Shown here one piece after another: positions 26,511 through 34,318 of a DNA stretch of 53,195 nt. The notes below the pieces were generated by a model. It ran no database searches. It saw only the letters and a list, made by a program, of their open reading frames with translations, and was not told where the DNA came from. Each line of letters opens with the position of its first letter. The stretch's first letter is position 1. The stretch covers positions 1 through 53,195 of the forward strand of contig JACMNQ010000076.1 of assembly GCA_014378465.1 (NCBI GenBank), in the 5' to 3' direction. The position numbers and the translations under genes were made by a program. This DNA comes from Oligoflexia bacterium. GTDB taxonomy: Bacteria; Bdellovibrionota; UBA1018.

Positions 26511-27671
26511 ATGAGTTCAATGAACCCGGTGCACACTTATCAATTCAGTTTCCCCACTCCCATTTTCTTCGGTGCAGGAGTTCGTTCGCAGATCGCCGAA
26601 CACTTGCGCAAGAACGGAATCAAACGCCCCCTCATCGTCACCGACCGCGGCGTGGCTGTACTCCCTCTCTACTCCGAAATGCGCGCTTCCCTGAACGAAG
26701 CCGGACTTCAGACCGAAGGCTTCACCGGGATCTGGGGCAATCCCGTCAAATCTCAAGTCACTGAAGGAGTCAAAGCTTTCAAAGCGCATCGCGCTGACGC
26801 GGTCATCGGGCTCGGCGGTGGAGCGGCACTCGACGCAGCCAAAGCCATCGCTCTCATGGCCACGCACTCGGGAGATCTCTTTGACTATGAAGATGACCAG
26901 CCGGGAGCTCGCGCGATTGACGGCGAGATCCCCTACTGGATCGCAGTCCCCACCACTTCGGGCACGGGCAGCGAAGTCGGCAGAAGTGCCGTGATCTCCG
27001 ATGATGAAACTCACCTCAAGAAGATCATCTTCTCACCTAAACTCCTGGCGAAGGCCGTGTTCGCGGACCCGGCCCTGACCCTGGAGCTGCCAGCGAAGAT
27101 CACCGCTTCGACAGGCATGGACGCGCTCACTCATTGCGTCGAAGCCTACCTGGCCAAAGGCTATCACCCCATCTGTGACGGCATCGCTCTCGAAGGCATC
27201 CGCCTGGCGGCCAAAAGCCTCACTCGCTCCGTCACTCACCCGGCAGACCTCGAAGCGCGCTCCGACATGATGATGTCGTCCATGATGGGAGCCATCGCCT
27301 TTCAAAAGGGGCTTGGACTCACTCACTCCTGCGCCCATGCGCTTTCGACCGTCGCGGATCTTCACCACGGTCTCGCCAACGGCATCATGATCGATCATGC
27401 CCTCAAGCACAACATCACCGCCGTACCGGAACGCTTTGAAACCATGGCCCGGATGATTGGACTTGAAAAGCCGAGTGCCGCAGCTTTCTTCACCTGGCTG
27501 CAGACACTGAAAGCCGAAATCGGCATCCCGAGCAGACTCTCCGAAGTGGGCATCAAAAAAGACCAGATCGAAGCGCTTTCGAAAATCGCGATTCTTGACG
27601 GCTGCCATCAGAACAATCCTCGTGCGTGCACGCAGGAAGATTTCTTGGGCATTTATCATGAAGCCTTCTGA
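26511..27671 (+). CDS. Iron-containing alcohol dehydrogenase (group III)
   Basis: 386 residues with TTTGGAG nine bases before the ATG. NAD-binding motif GLGGGAALDAAKAIA and AVPTTSGTGSEV, then the metal-site blocks TGMDALTHCVEAYL and GLGLTHSCAHALS, are diagnostic for Fe-ADH. In the PuuABCD pathway an oxidase-like step makes the gamma-glutamyl aldehyde; here the amine is an alcohol, so an ADH fits oxidation of gamma-glutamylethanolamide to its aldehyde. Its stop overlaps the start of the next gene by 14 bases, so translation is coupled. Confidence 0.93.
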   Translation: MSSMNPVHTYQFSFPTPIFFGAGVRSQIAEHLRKNGIKRPLIVTDRGVAVLPLYSEMRASLNEAGLQTEGFTGIWGNPVKSQVTEGVKAFKAHRADAVIGLGGGAALDAAKAIALMATHSGDLFDYEDDQPGARAIDGEIPYWIAVPTTSGTGSEVGRSAVISDDETHLKKIIFSPKLLAKAVFADPALTLELPAKITASTGMDALTHCVEAYLAKGYHPICDGIALEGIRLAAKSLTRSVTHPADLEARSDMMMSSMMGAIAFQKGLGLTHSCAHALSTVADLHHGLANGIMIDHALKHNITAVPERFETMARMIGLEKPSAAAFFTWLQTLKAEIGIPSRLSEVGIKKDQIEALSKIAILDGCHQNNPRACTQEDFLGIYHEAF

Positions 27672-28563
27672 GCCGAAGCCTTTTGAGCCGAAGCCTTTTG
27701 AAAATCACCTGCCCGTCGGTCCACTTCCGGGTCGAAGGCTGCGCATCGGGATTTCCGCGTGTTTTTTTCACGCGGATCCCACGCGCGGGGTCTTCAAGGG
27801 CAAGACACTTCAGTACTTTGAAGAGTCTCTCGTCCACTGGGTGATGTCTCAGGGGGCGGTTGCGTATCTCATTCCCTCGATTCCTCAGGGTCAAAGTCGA
27901 CAAGTCACACTCCCTGAACTTGTGCGAGATTTCGACGGACTGGTGCTTCAAGGCGGCTCGGATGTCGCGCCCGAGACGTATGGAGAGACCCCGCTCGATC
28001 CCCGGTGGAAAGGCGATGCGTTTCGAGACCAGTACGAAATCGAGCTGGTCCGTGAATTCATGAAAACCGACAGACCTGTCCTGGGCATCTGCCGAGGGGC
28101 TCAATTGATCAATGTGGCACTCGGAGGCACTCTCTTTCAGGACATCGAGATGCAGGTGCCGGGTGCAGTCAATCACCGGAACTGGGAGATCTACGATCAG
28201 AACTTTCATGAGGCCACGTTTGCACCCGGGGGCCAGCTTTCGAAACTTTATGGTGGACTCACGCGCGCGCGCATCAACACGATTCATCACCAGGCGATCA
28301 AGGACCTCGGCCGAAACTTGATCATCGAGGCCAGGAGTGATCCGGATGAGATCATCGAGGCGATCCGTCTGGACCCGGCTCACTCCGATGGACGTTACGT
28401 GTTTGCAGCCCAGTGGCATCCAGAATTTCAAGACCCCCATGACACGCGACTCCTGAGCAGTGCACCGATCCTGACCGAATTTCTTCAGGAAGTATCAAAA
28501 CGAGTCGGAGCGCGTGGAGTCGTCCCCCTTCACTCCAGCTCACCCGCTTTCTCCCGGCTTTGA
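27658..28563 (+). CDS. PuuD-like gamma-glutamyl amide hydrolase (class I GATase fold)
   Basis: 301 residues from the ATG at 27658. The N-terminus carries a tandem KPxEP repeat encoded by a 15-base DNA repeat, then the domain starts at RIGISACFF. The nucleophile elbow is LGICRGAQLINVALGG with Cys145; His254 and Glu256 sit in QWHPEFQ, completing the triad. The FDGLVLQGGSDVAPETYGE block is characteristic of gamma-glutamyl-GABA hydrolase PuuD. In this operon it would release glutamate and glycine from gamma-glutamylglycine. Peptidase C26 relatives with other gamma-glutamyl substrates are an alternative. Confidence 0.9.
   Translation: MKPSEPKPFEPKPFENHLPVGPLPGRRLRIGISACFFHADPTRGVFKGKTLQYFEESLVHWVMSQGAVAYLIPSIPQGQSRQVTLPELVRDFDGLVLQGGSDVAPETYGETPLDPRWKGDAFRDQYEIELVREFMKTDRPVLGICRGAQLINVALGGTLFQDIEMQVPGAVNHRNWEIYDQNFHEATFAPGGQLSKLYGGLTRARINTIHHQAIKDLGRNLIIEARSDPDEIIEAIRLDPAHSDGRYVFAAQWHPEFQDPHDTRLLSSAPILTEFLQEVSKRVGARGVVPLHSSSPAFSRL
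27660..27704. repeat. Three 15-bp tandem repeats at the ADH/PuuD junction
   Basis: Unit GAAGCCTTYTGAGCC occurs three times (the last partial at its 3' end). The first copy contains the ADH stop codon and the PuuD start region; the other two give the repeated KPFEP residues at the PuuD N-terminus. Confidence 0.85.
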
Positions 28564-28589
28564 ACCGTTCTCAACAGAAGGATGAACCC

Positions 28590-29975
28590 ATGTCTGATCT
28601 TTTGAAAGTCATCAATCCAGCCACCCAGACCCTGATCCGCGAACTTGAAATGGACACTCCCGAAAGTGTCGCGACCAAATACGCGCGAGCCCGCAGCGGA
28701 CAGCGCAGTTGGGCCCGCGTCCCCGTTTCCGACCGCAAGAAGATTCTTTCGCGCTTTCGGGATGCGCTGGTCACTCGCAAGGACGAACTCGCAAACCTTC
28801 TCACGACTGAGGTCGGAAAACCCATCAGTCAATCGCGCGGTGAATTGACGGGCGTCCTGGGCAGAATTGATTTTTTCATTGAAAACATCGAAGCAACGCT
28901 GCTTCCGCAAACGGTCGTCAGTCGCCCGGAGCAGGGCCTCGAAGAGAGAATCACGCTGGAGCCTCTCGGGGTGATCGCCAATATCTCGGCCTGGAATTAT
29001 CCGTATCTCGTCGGAGCCAATGTCATCATTCCGGCACTCCTCACCGGAAATGCAGTGCTCTACAAGCCGTCAGAATTCGCGACTCTGAGCGGACTCGCGA
29101 TCACGGAACTCCTGCATCAGGCCGGCGTTCCCAAGGACGTCTTCATCCCGGTGATCGGGGCTGGAGAAGTGGGAGCCGAAATTCTCAAACAGCCGATCCA
29201 GGGCGTGTTCTTCACGGGTTCCTACGCGACCGGAAAGCGAATCGCCGAAGCGGCCGCTCCGAAAATGATCAAAGTGCAGCTTGAGCTCGGGGGAAAAGAC
29301 CCGGTCTATGTCTGTGATGACGTCGATGTCAAAGCGGTCGCCGACGCCACGGCTGATGGCGCCTTCTACAACACGGGTCAGAGCTGCTGCTCAGTCGAAC
29401 GCATTTATGTTCATGAAAAAGTCCATGCGGAGTTCGTGAAGGCTTTTCAGGCCACGGTGAAGAGCTTCGTGATCGGTGACCCGCTGAGCGACCGGACTTA
29501 CATCGGGCCCCTGACCCGCGAAGCTCAGATCGCCGTTCTTGAGGCCCAGCTTCAGGATGCCAAAGCCAAAGGTGCCGAAGTTCTTCTTGGCGGCAGAAGA
29601 GTCACGGGCCTTTCCGGCAATTATTTCGAGCCCACGGTTCTGACCCACGTGAACCACTCGATGGATGTGATGAAAGAAGAAAGCTTTGGACCCATCATCG
29701 GCATTCAAAAAGTGTCCAGTGACGAAGAAGCGCTGGAGCGGATGAATGACACGAAGTTCGGTCTGACTGCGGGCATTTACACGACGAGCGCGGAAAGAGC
29801 GCACCTGATCCTCAGTGAAGTGCACGCGGGCACGGCCTACTGGAACTGCTGTGACCGAGTGAGCCCCGCCCTGCCCTGGTCGGGACGCGGGCACTCGGGC
29901 ATGGGTTCGACTCTCTCGACTGCCGGGATCGTCGCTTTCACCCAGCCGAAGGCCTGGCACCTGAAGAAAGCCTGA
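28590..29975 (+). CDS. NAD(P)-dependent aldehyde dehydrogenase (probable gamma-glutamyl aldehyde oxidation)
   Basis: 461 residues from the ATG at 28590 with AAGGA eight bases upstream; a reading from 28560 overlaps the previous stop and lacks an RBS. It shows ISAWNYPYLVG, LYKPSEFATLSG, FFTGSYATGKRIA, the catalytic Glu in LELGGKDP and the catalytic Cys in NTGQSCCS, then EESFGPIIG. It belongs to the succinate-semialdehyde/betaine-aldehyde-like branch. In the proposed route it oxidises the gamma-glutamyl aldehyde to gamma-glutamylglycine before hydrolysis by the PuuD-like enzyme. Last gene of the operon; 26 bases to the convergent GH43 gene. Confidence 0.93.
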   Translation: MSDLLKVINPATQTLIRELEMDTPESVATKYARARSGQRSWARVPVSDRKKILSRFRDALVTRKDELANLLTTEVGKPISQSRGELTGVLGRIDFFIENIEATLLPQTVVSRPEQGLEERITLEPLGVIANISAWNYPYLVGANVIIPALLTGNAVLYKPSEFATLSGLAITELLHQAGVPKDVFIPVIGAGEVGAEILKQPIQGVFFTGSYATGKRIAEAAAPKMIKVQLELGGKDPVYVCDDVDVKAVADATADGAFYNTGQSCCSVERIYVHEKVHAEFVKAFQATVKSFVIGDPLSDRTYIGPLTREAQIAVLEAQLQDAKAKGAEVLLGGRRVTGLSGNYFEPTVLTHVNHSMDVMKEESFGPIIGIQKVSSDEEALERMNDTKFGLTAGIYTTSAERAHLILSEVHAGTAYWNCCDRVSPALPWSGRGHSGMGSTLSTAGIVAFTQPKAWHLKKA

Positions 29976-30001
29976 ATCAGGGGATCACCTCCGCGGAAAA
30001 T

Positions 30002-31675
30002 TCAAGGCAAGACGGGCGTGATCTGAAATGAGTTGAAGCGCGCCGAGGCACCGCGTGCTCCGCCCACGGTCAACGCGACGCGAATGCCGAGGTCCCAGGG
30101 CGGCAGATACTCGCCGTTCAGTTCATCTCCAACTTGAGTCCAGGATTTGCCATCGGTACTGGCTTCAAACCGAAAGAGGTACCCCTGGCGCGCGGTCATC
30201 CGGAGCTGAAGGAGCGGGCCTTTCGGCGCAGCCCAGGTCCCCAGGATTTCCGTCTTCCCTTTTTCACGCTTCCAGACATGGAGCTCGCCGTCTCGGTATC
30301 CCAAGCCCAGCGCGCTCGGAGCTTCGCCATAAGCGGAGAGTCCGGCCTGAGTTCCCTTCACGAGTGACGCAACGTCGAATTCAGTGACCGCGGTATAATC
30401 ACCCGTGGTCGTCGGTCTTGCGAGCACGGCAGCGAGCGCATTTTTCGCAGCCGCCGATCGCTTTCCGAACTTCCTGCCGAACTGCTTGCCGGGCTTCAGC
30501 AGAAGTTGAGTCGCGCCGGGCTTTGACTTCGATTTCACGAAGGTGACCTGAGGCTCATCATTCTGGGGCCACTGCCAACCCGGCGCGAGCGCCGGACCTG
30601 CGAAAGAATCCTGAAAGTGGTGTTCCTGATTCTGCAGCTTCACTCCAAGAAAGCCATCCGCATGCAGGCTCGGACCTTCACCCTGATTGATCGTGGGCCA
30701 GCCATTCGACTGCCAGTCAATCTGATCCGCCAGCGCCTGCCGGCCTACATAGACAAAATCCCTGGCGTGGTAGGCATGGTAAAGCAGCACGTCCCGGTTC
30801 TGCGCATCGGTCACGATGGATCCATGTCCCGGGCATTTCCAGACCGCATTGCCCTTGAGGACAGGATTGGCGGGATTTTTTTCCCACTTGCCCAGCAGGT
30901 CATGACTTCTGGCGACTCCGAGCGCGTAATTGCACTCTCGACCGCAACAGCTGTTGCCGGAATAGAACAGGTACCAGTAGTCGCCATGCTTCTTGATGAA
31001 AGGACCTTCGACGAGCTCCCTTTCCCAAGGCACGTCATTGCGAATGAGTTCCTGAAGGGGACCTTCGAGCCTGAGACCATCCACTGAGAGTTTCTGAATT
31101 CGAATCGGGGTGGGCGCTTTCACACTGTTGCCGTCTTCTTTCCAGATGAGGTACCTGTTTCCGGCATCATCCACCACGGGCGCAGCATCGATGGCGCCGA
31201 CCGCGTGACAGGTGATCGGTCCATGATCCTGATAAGGCCCCTCGGGTTTTGACGCTGTGGCGACCCCCAGGCACATGTGCCCGTGCACACCCTTTTGCCT
31301 GGCGGCGTAGTAGACGTAAAAACTGCTTCCAAGTTGCGCGATTTCGGGAGCCCAGTAATTTCCGTCCGTCCAGTTCGGGCGTTTTTGAAAGACTGCGCCT
31401 GCGATGCTCCAGTTCACGAGATCCTCGGAGCGCAGGATTGAAAATTCAGGAGCCCAGGCAGACGACGTGGCGGTCGCCCAGTAAGTCGTCCCGACCCGGA
31501 TCACGGAGGGATCCGGATTGTCACCCGCGATCACCGCCCCCTTGTGCAGGGAAGTTTCAAGCTGCTGGGCTTCGGACAGTTCCTTCGGCGCCGGAGTGCT
31601 GCAGGCCACGCCAAGTCCCACGCAAAAAGCCAGAGCAACCCGAACGACCCCTTTGAATGGCTGTTTTGAAGTCAT
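30002..31675 (-). CDS. GH43-family glycosidase lipoprotein
   Basis: 557 residues from the ATG at 31675. Lipobox LGVAC with Cys25, so lipid-anchored. The five-bladed propeller catalytic domain begins at DNPDPSVIRVG (general base Asp), continues with YWAPEIAQLGSSFYVYYAA, AIDAAPVVDDAGNRYLIWKE (pKa-modulating Asp) and WERELVEGPFIKK (general acid Glu), the triad of glycoside hydrolase family 43. From about residue 360 a beta-sandwich domain follows (PGWQWPQN, then LRMTARQGYLFRFEASTDGKSW), resembling the concanavalin-like C-terminal domain of GH43 beta-xylosidases. Likely substrates are arabinan or xylan side chains; the exact bond is not predictable here. Confidence 0.92.
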   Translation of the reverse strand: MTSKQPFKGVVRVALAFCVGLGVACSTPAPKELSEAQQLETSLHKGAVIAGDNPDPSVIRVGTTYWATATSSAWAPEFSILRSEDLVNWSIAGAVFQKRPNWTDGNYWAPEIAQLGSSFYVYYAARQKGVHGHMCLGVATASKPEGPYQDHGPITCHAVGAIDAAPVVDDAGNRYLIWKEDGNSVKAPTPIRIQKLSVDGLRLEGPLQELIRNDVPWERELVEGPFIKKHGDYWYLFYSGNSCCGRECNYALGVARSHDLLGKWEKNPANPVLKGNAVWKCPGHGSIVTDAQNRDVLLYHAYHARDFVYVGRQALADQIDWQSNGWPTINQGEGPSLHADGFLGVKLQNQEHHFQDSFAGPALAPGWQWPQNDEPQVTFVKSKSKPGATQLLLKPGKQFGRKFGKRSAAAKNALAAVLARPTTTGDYTAVTEFDVASLVKGTQAGLSAYGEAPSALGLGYRDGELHVWKREKGKTEILGTWAAPKGPLLQLRMTARQGYLFRFEASTDGKSWTQVGDELNGEYLPPWDLGIRVALTVGGARGASARFNSFQITPVLP

Positions 31676-31753
31676 GGTGAATGCATACTCGGCCACTTGC
31701 TCGCCGGCAACTGAAAGCTGGCCTCGGGCCATGAAGGCAGGTAGTTTTGGCGC

Positions 31754-32422
31754 ATGCCCCACTCCAGCACGAAACTCTACCACCACTACAAGAAGAAGCC
31801 GTACAAGTACCTCGGACTGGCGCGCCACAGCGAAACTCTCGAGGAGATGGTGATCTATGAAGCTCTCTATCCGAATGAACTGGGAAAGGTCTGGGTCAGG
31901 CCGCGCGACATGTTTTTTGAAACGATTCAGAAGGCAGGCATGAGTCGACCTGCGCCGCGTTTCGCGAAAATCGAAATTGAACTCAAAGCGAGCGAAGATC
32001 AAGGCCAGCTCCAGTGGCTTGGAAAGGCCGTGTTTCCTACGGATTGGAAAAATCGCTTTTCAAAAGCATGGGAAGTTTCATCCAATCAGGCAGGCGATTT
32101 CGCCAGCCCTGCCCGGAGTAACCGACTCACTTTTGCCCTCGTCGAAGGAACACCGGTCGCGTTCATGATCGGTCAGCGCGAGACCGCCGATGACGAAGCT
32201 TTCAGAATCAGCCTCTGTGGAGTCCTGCCTGAGTACCGAGGGCTCGGTATCGCGACGGCACTTCTTGAGCGCCTGCGAGAGCACTGCCGGGCCGAAGGCC
32301 TTGCGAGACTCGTGATCCAGGTGGAGAAGGACGCGGCCGCCCCACTCCTCTTCTCATTGAAAGGCGGCTTCAGCATCCTGAGCATGGAAAACGGCCAAAT
32401 CACGCTGGAAAAGACGGCGTGA
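31754..32422 (+). CDS. DUF1653 - GNAT acetyltransferase fusion
   Basis: 222 residues. Residues ~8-70 are a DUF1653 domain (YHHYKKKPYKYLGLARHSET, VIYEALY, WVRPRDMFFE), usually a stand-alone 60-80 residue protein. Residues ~75-222 are a GNAT N-acetyltransferase with the acetyl-CoA loop LPEYRGLGIATALLERLR and FSLKGGFSILS at the end. The fusion suggests that DUF1653 supplies substrate or partner binding for an acetylation reaction. The substrate is unknown. It is divergent to the GH43 gene. Confidence 0.87.
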   Translation: MPHSSTKLYHHYKKKPYKYLGLARHSETLEEMVIYEALYPNELGKVWVRPRDMFFETIQKAGMSRPAPRFAKIEIELKASEDQGQLQWLGKAVFPTDWKNRFSKAWEVSSNQAGDFASPARSNRLTFALVEGTPVAFMIGQRETADDEAFRISLCGVLPEYRGLGIATALLERLREHCRAEGLARLVIQVEKDAAAPLLFSLKGGFSILSMENGQITLEKTA

Positions 32423-32550
32423 TCCGGTCGAGGCCCAAACCGTCGCAGTTCAAGACCCTCCATCGTTTTGATTGAATCGGTTTTCAATTCGCCAAAGAAA
32501 CTTCGATGAATTGCTTGCCCGTCCGCCAATCCTCAAGGAACATTCCAGAT

Positions 32551-33186
32551 ATGAAAATGAAGGCTCACCCCCGCTTCCGATTGCGCTCTCTCATCCTCAG
32601 TTCGACCGCCGCGCTCCTGGTTTTTGGACTCGCTGCCTGCGGGAAGGACGAAACAGAACCCAAGTACGCTCCGGGGCCAGCCGGCACGAACCGCATCATT
32701 CCCAGCCTCACCGCTGAGCAGCGCGCGCAGTACTGCATGGTTTACACGGAAGCTGAAAACGATCCCATGACCCTCAATGTCTTCCTGGGTCAACTCGATG
32801 GCAAATGGAAGTATCTGCCCACGGTGCCGCGTGAAAATGGCGTGATTTTCAGATTCGACCTTGCCAAGCACTACGCCTCTCTCACTCAGCAGGACATCTT
32901 TCACTCACGCGAAGACATCACTTACCGTAAAATCTGCGTGAGTCGTCCCTTGAGTGCTGAACTTGGGGGACTCGCCGGCTACCGCCTCGTGGAAATGATG
33001 GCCGCGAACAATGAAGGCGGAATTGCCTTCGCCGTGAAGTTTGATGCCCCGGCCGCGCACCATGACTATCCGGTACTGCTGATGACGGAACGAGTTTACG
33101 AACGCTGGGCCTCCCGCAATGCTCTCGAAAAAGAAGGCGATGTGCTCACGGGCAAAGTGATCCGCACTTTCCCGAACAGGCTCTGA
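32551..33186 (+). CDS. Putative lipoprotein of unknown function
   Basis: 211 residues from the ATG at 32551 (AAGGAAC lies upstream; ATG at 32557 also possible). Signal peptide with basic start, a hydrophobic core (LILSSTAALLVFGLAACG) and lipobox LAAC. Two further cysteines (YCMVY, ICVSR) could form a disulfide. The mature part looks like a small mixed alpha/beta domain; no family recognised. It converges with the trypsin-like protease gene. Confidence 0.8.
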   Translation: MKMKAHPRFRLRSLILSSTAALLVFGLAACGKDETEPKYAPGPAGTNRIIPSLTAEQRAQYCMVYTEAENDPMTLNVFLGQLDGKWKYLPTVPRENGVIFRFDLAKHYASLTQQDIFHSREDITYRKICVSRPLSAELGGLAGYRLVEMMAANNEGGIAFAVKFDAPAAHHDYPVLLMTERVYERWASRNALEKEGDVLTGKVIRTFPNRL

Positions 33187-33238
33187 ATTCAAGTCCTCAA
33201 GCCTCGGCTCGGCAAGTGCTGCCGGCCTCAGAGACCTT

Positions 33239-34117
33239 TCATCTGATCTCTTTCAACTGGTTCGCGGCCCAGCGAAAGAACTCGAGGTGAGGCCGGATCA
33301 GAGTGTAGATTGCCCAAGTTTTGCAATCCGGCTCACCGGGAGCACCCCGGCTGGTCATGGCAAAAATCTCGAGCTCGCCTGAATTCTTCACGAAGGCAGG
33401 ACCGCCCGAGTCACCGTAGCAGGCGCCATGCCCTTTGCTTTCATCCAGGGTGATTTCTGTGGAGCCGAACCGGGGTGTCTGGATCTTCACACTCGTTTTC
33501 CGAAGCACACCGAACCCCAAAGCCGAAGCTGGATCGTTTGTCCCATACCCTGCAATCCAGACGGTCTGCCCACTCCTGAAAACCGCTGCCGCCTGAACCA
33601 GTCGAACCGCGTGATACCCCGCTGGCAATCCTCCCGTGAACTTGACGATTCCGACGTCCAGACGGTCCTGCGCGGCCTGTGAGTGGTAGTTCGGATGAGC
33701 CAGTGCCGCAACCACTGGCGAGATTCTTTTCACTGAAGCTGGAGTGGCCAGATTCGTTCCGAAGATGATCTGCAGTCCATCGACTGCGCCCGCAAGGCAA
33801 TGTGCCGCCGTGATCGCGAAACTCTCTGAAATCAAAGTGGCCGAGCACAAATCATTTGGGTGGGGGCCGGTTTTCAAAAGCACCGTGGTCTGAGCGACTG
33901 GATCACTCGCAACGACTTCACTGCCGCCGATGACCGGAGCGACGACTGGAGGTATGACCGGAGGGGCTGAAAAAGCGGACAGGGTTCCGCACCAGGCAGA
34001 AGCCGCGCAAAAAACCCCGAACGGAAAGAGTCGGCTGCGGAATTTCATGGAATGACTGAAAACGATCGCCAAGACCCAAAGTGTCTTCTTGCTCACCTGG
34101 CTTGATCGTGCGGTCAT
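33239..34117 (-). CDS. Secreted trypsin-like serine protease (S1)
   Basis: 292 residues. I keep the ATG at 34117 because AAGGGGAGAC sits directly upstream; the ATG at 34048 has no RBS but gives a more ordinary signal peptide, so the first ~23 residues are uncertain. A Pro-rich propeptide (VIPPVVAPV) leads to the activation-type N-terminus VIGGSEV. The catalytic triad is His106 (TAAHC), Asp154 (DVGIVKF) and Ser237 (GDSGGPA). Bacterial S1 proteases of this kind are exported digestive or predatory enzymes. Confidence 0.92.
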   Translation of the reverse strand: MTARSSQVSKKTLWVLAIVFSHSMKFRSRLFPFGVFCAASAWCGTLSAFSAPPVIPPVVAPVIGGSEVVASDPVAQTTVLLKTGPHPNDLCSATLISESFAITAAHCLAGAVDGLQIIFGTNLATPASVKRISPVVAALAHPNYHSQAAQDRLDVGIVKFTGGLPAGYHAVRLVQAAAVFRSGQTVWIAGYGTNDPASALGFGVLRKTSVKIQTPRFGSTEITLDESKGHGACYGDSGGPAFVKNSGELEIFAMTSRGAPGEPDCKTWAIYTLIRPHLEFFRWAANQLKEIR

Positions 34118-34194
34118 GTCTCCCCTTCATTTCACAGTGACTTCGAAGTTCCTTCCTCATTTACTATCAGAAGGGGCTGGCTCACCTCGAGTAA

Positions 34195-34251
34195 AAACAC
34201 CGAATTGCATTTTGGCCTTTTAATGCACTGCATTTTACGGCCCCGGTGTTT
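34195..34251. promoter_or_regulatory. Dyad-rich region upstream of the uracil-degradation operon
   Basis: AAACACCG (34195-34202) and CGGTGTTT (34244-34251) are perfect inverted repeats 41 bases apart. Between them lie TGCATT at 34206-34211 and the 13-base palindrome AATGCA-C-TGCATT (34222-34234), i.e. three copies of one half-site. The position, 70-120 bases before the first URC-operon gene and also upstream of the divergent protease gene, suits a repressor binding region. Confidence 0.55.
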
Positions 34252-34318
34252 CATTCTCACTTGAGGACACCCCCCAAAAGTTCTGGTCTTTTTCTCAGGA
34301 TCGGGAGAAATAGGGGGG

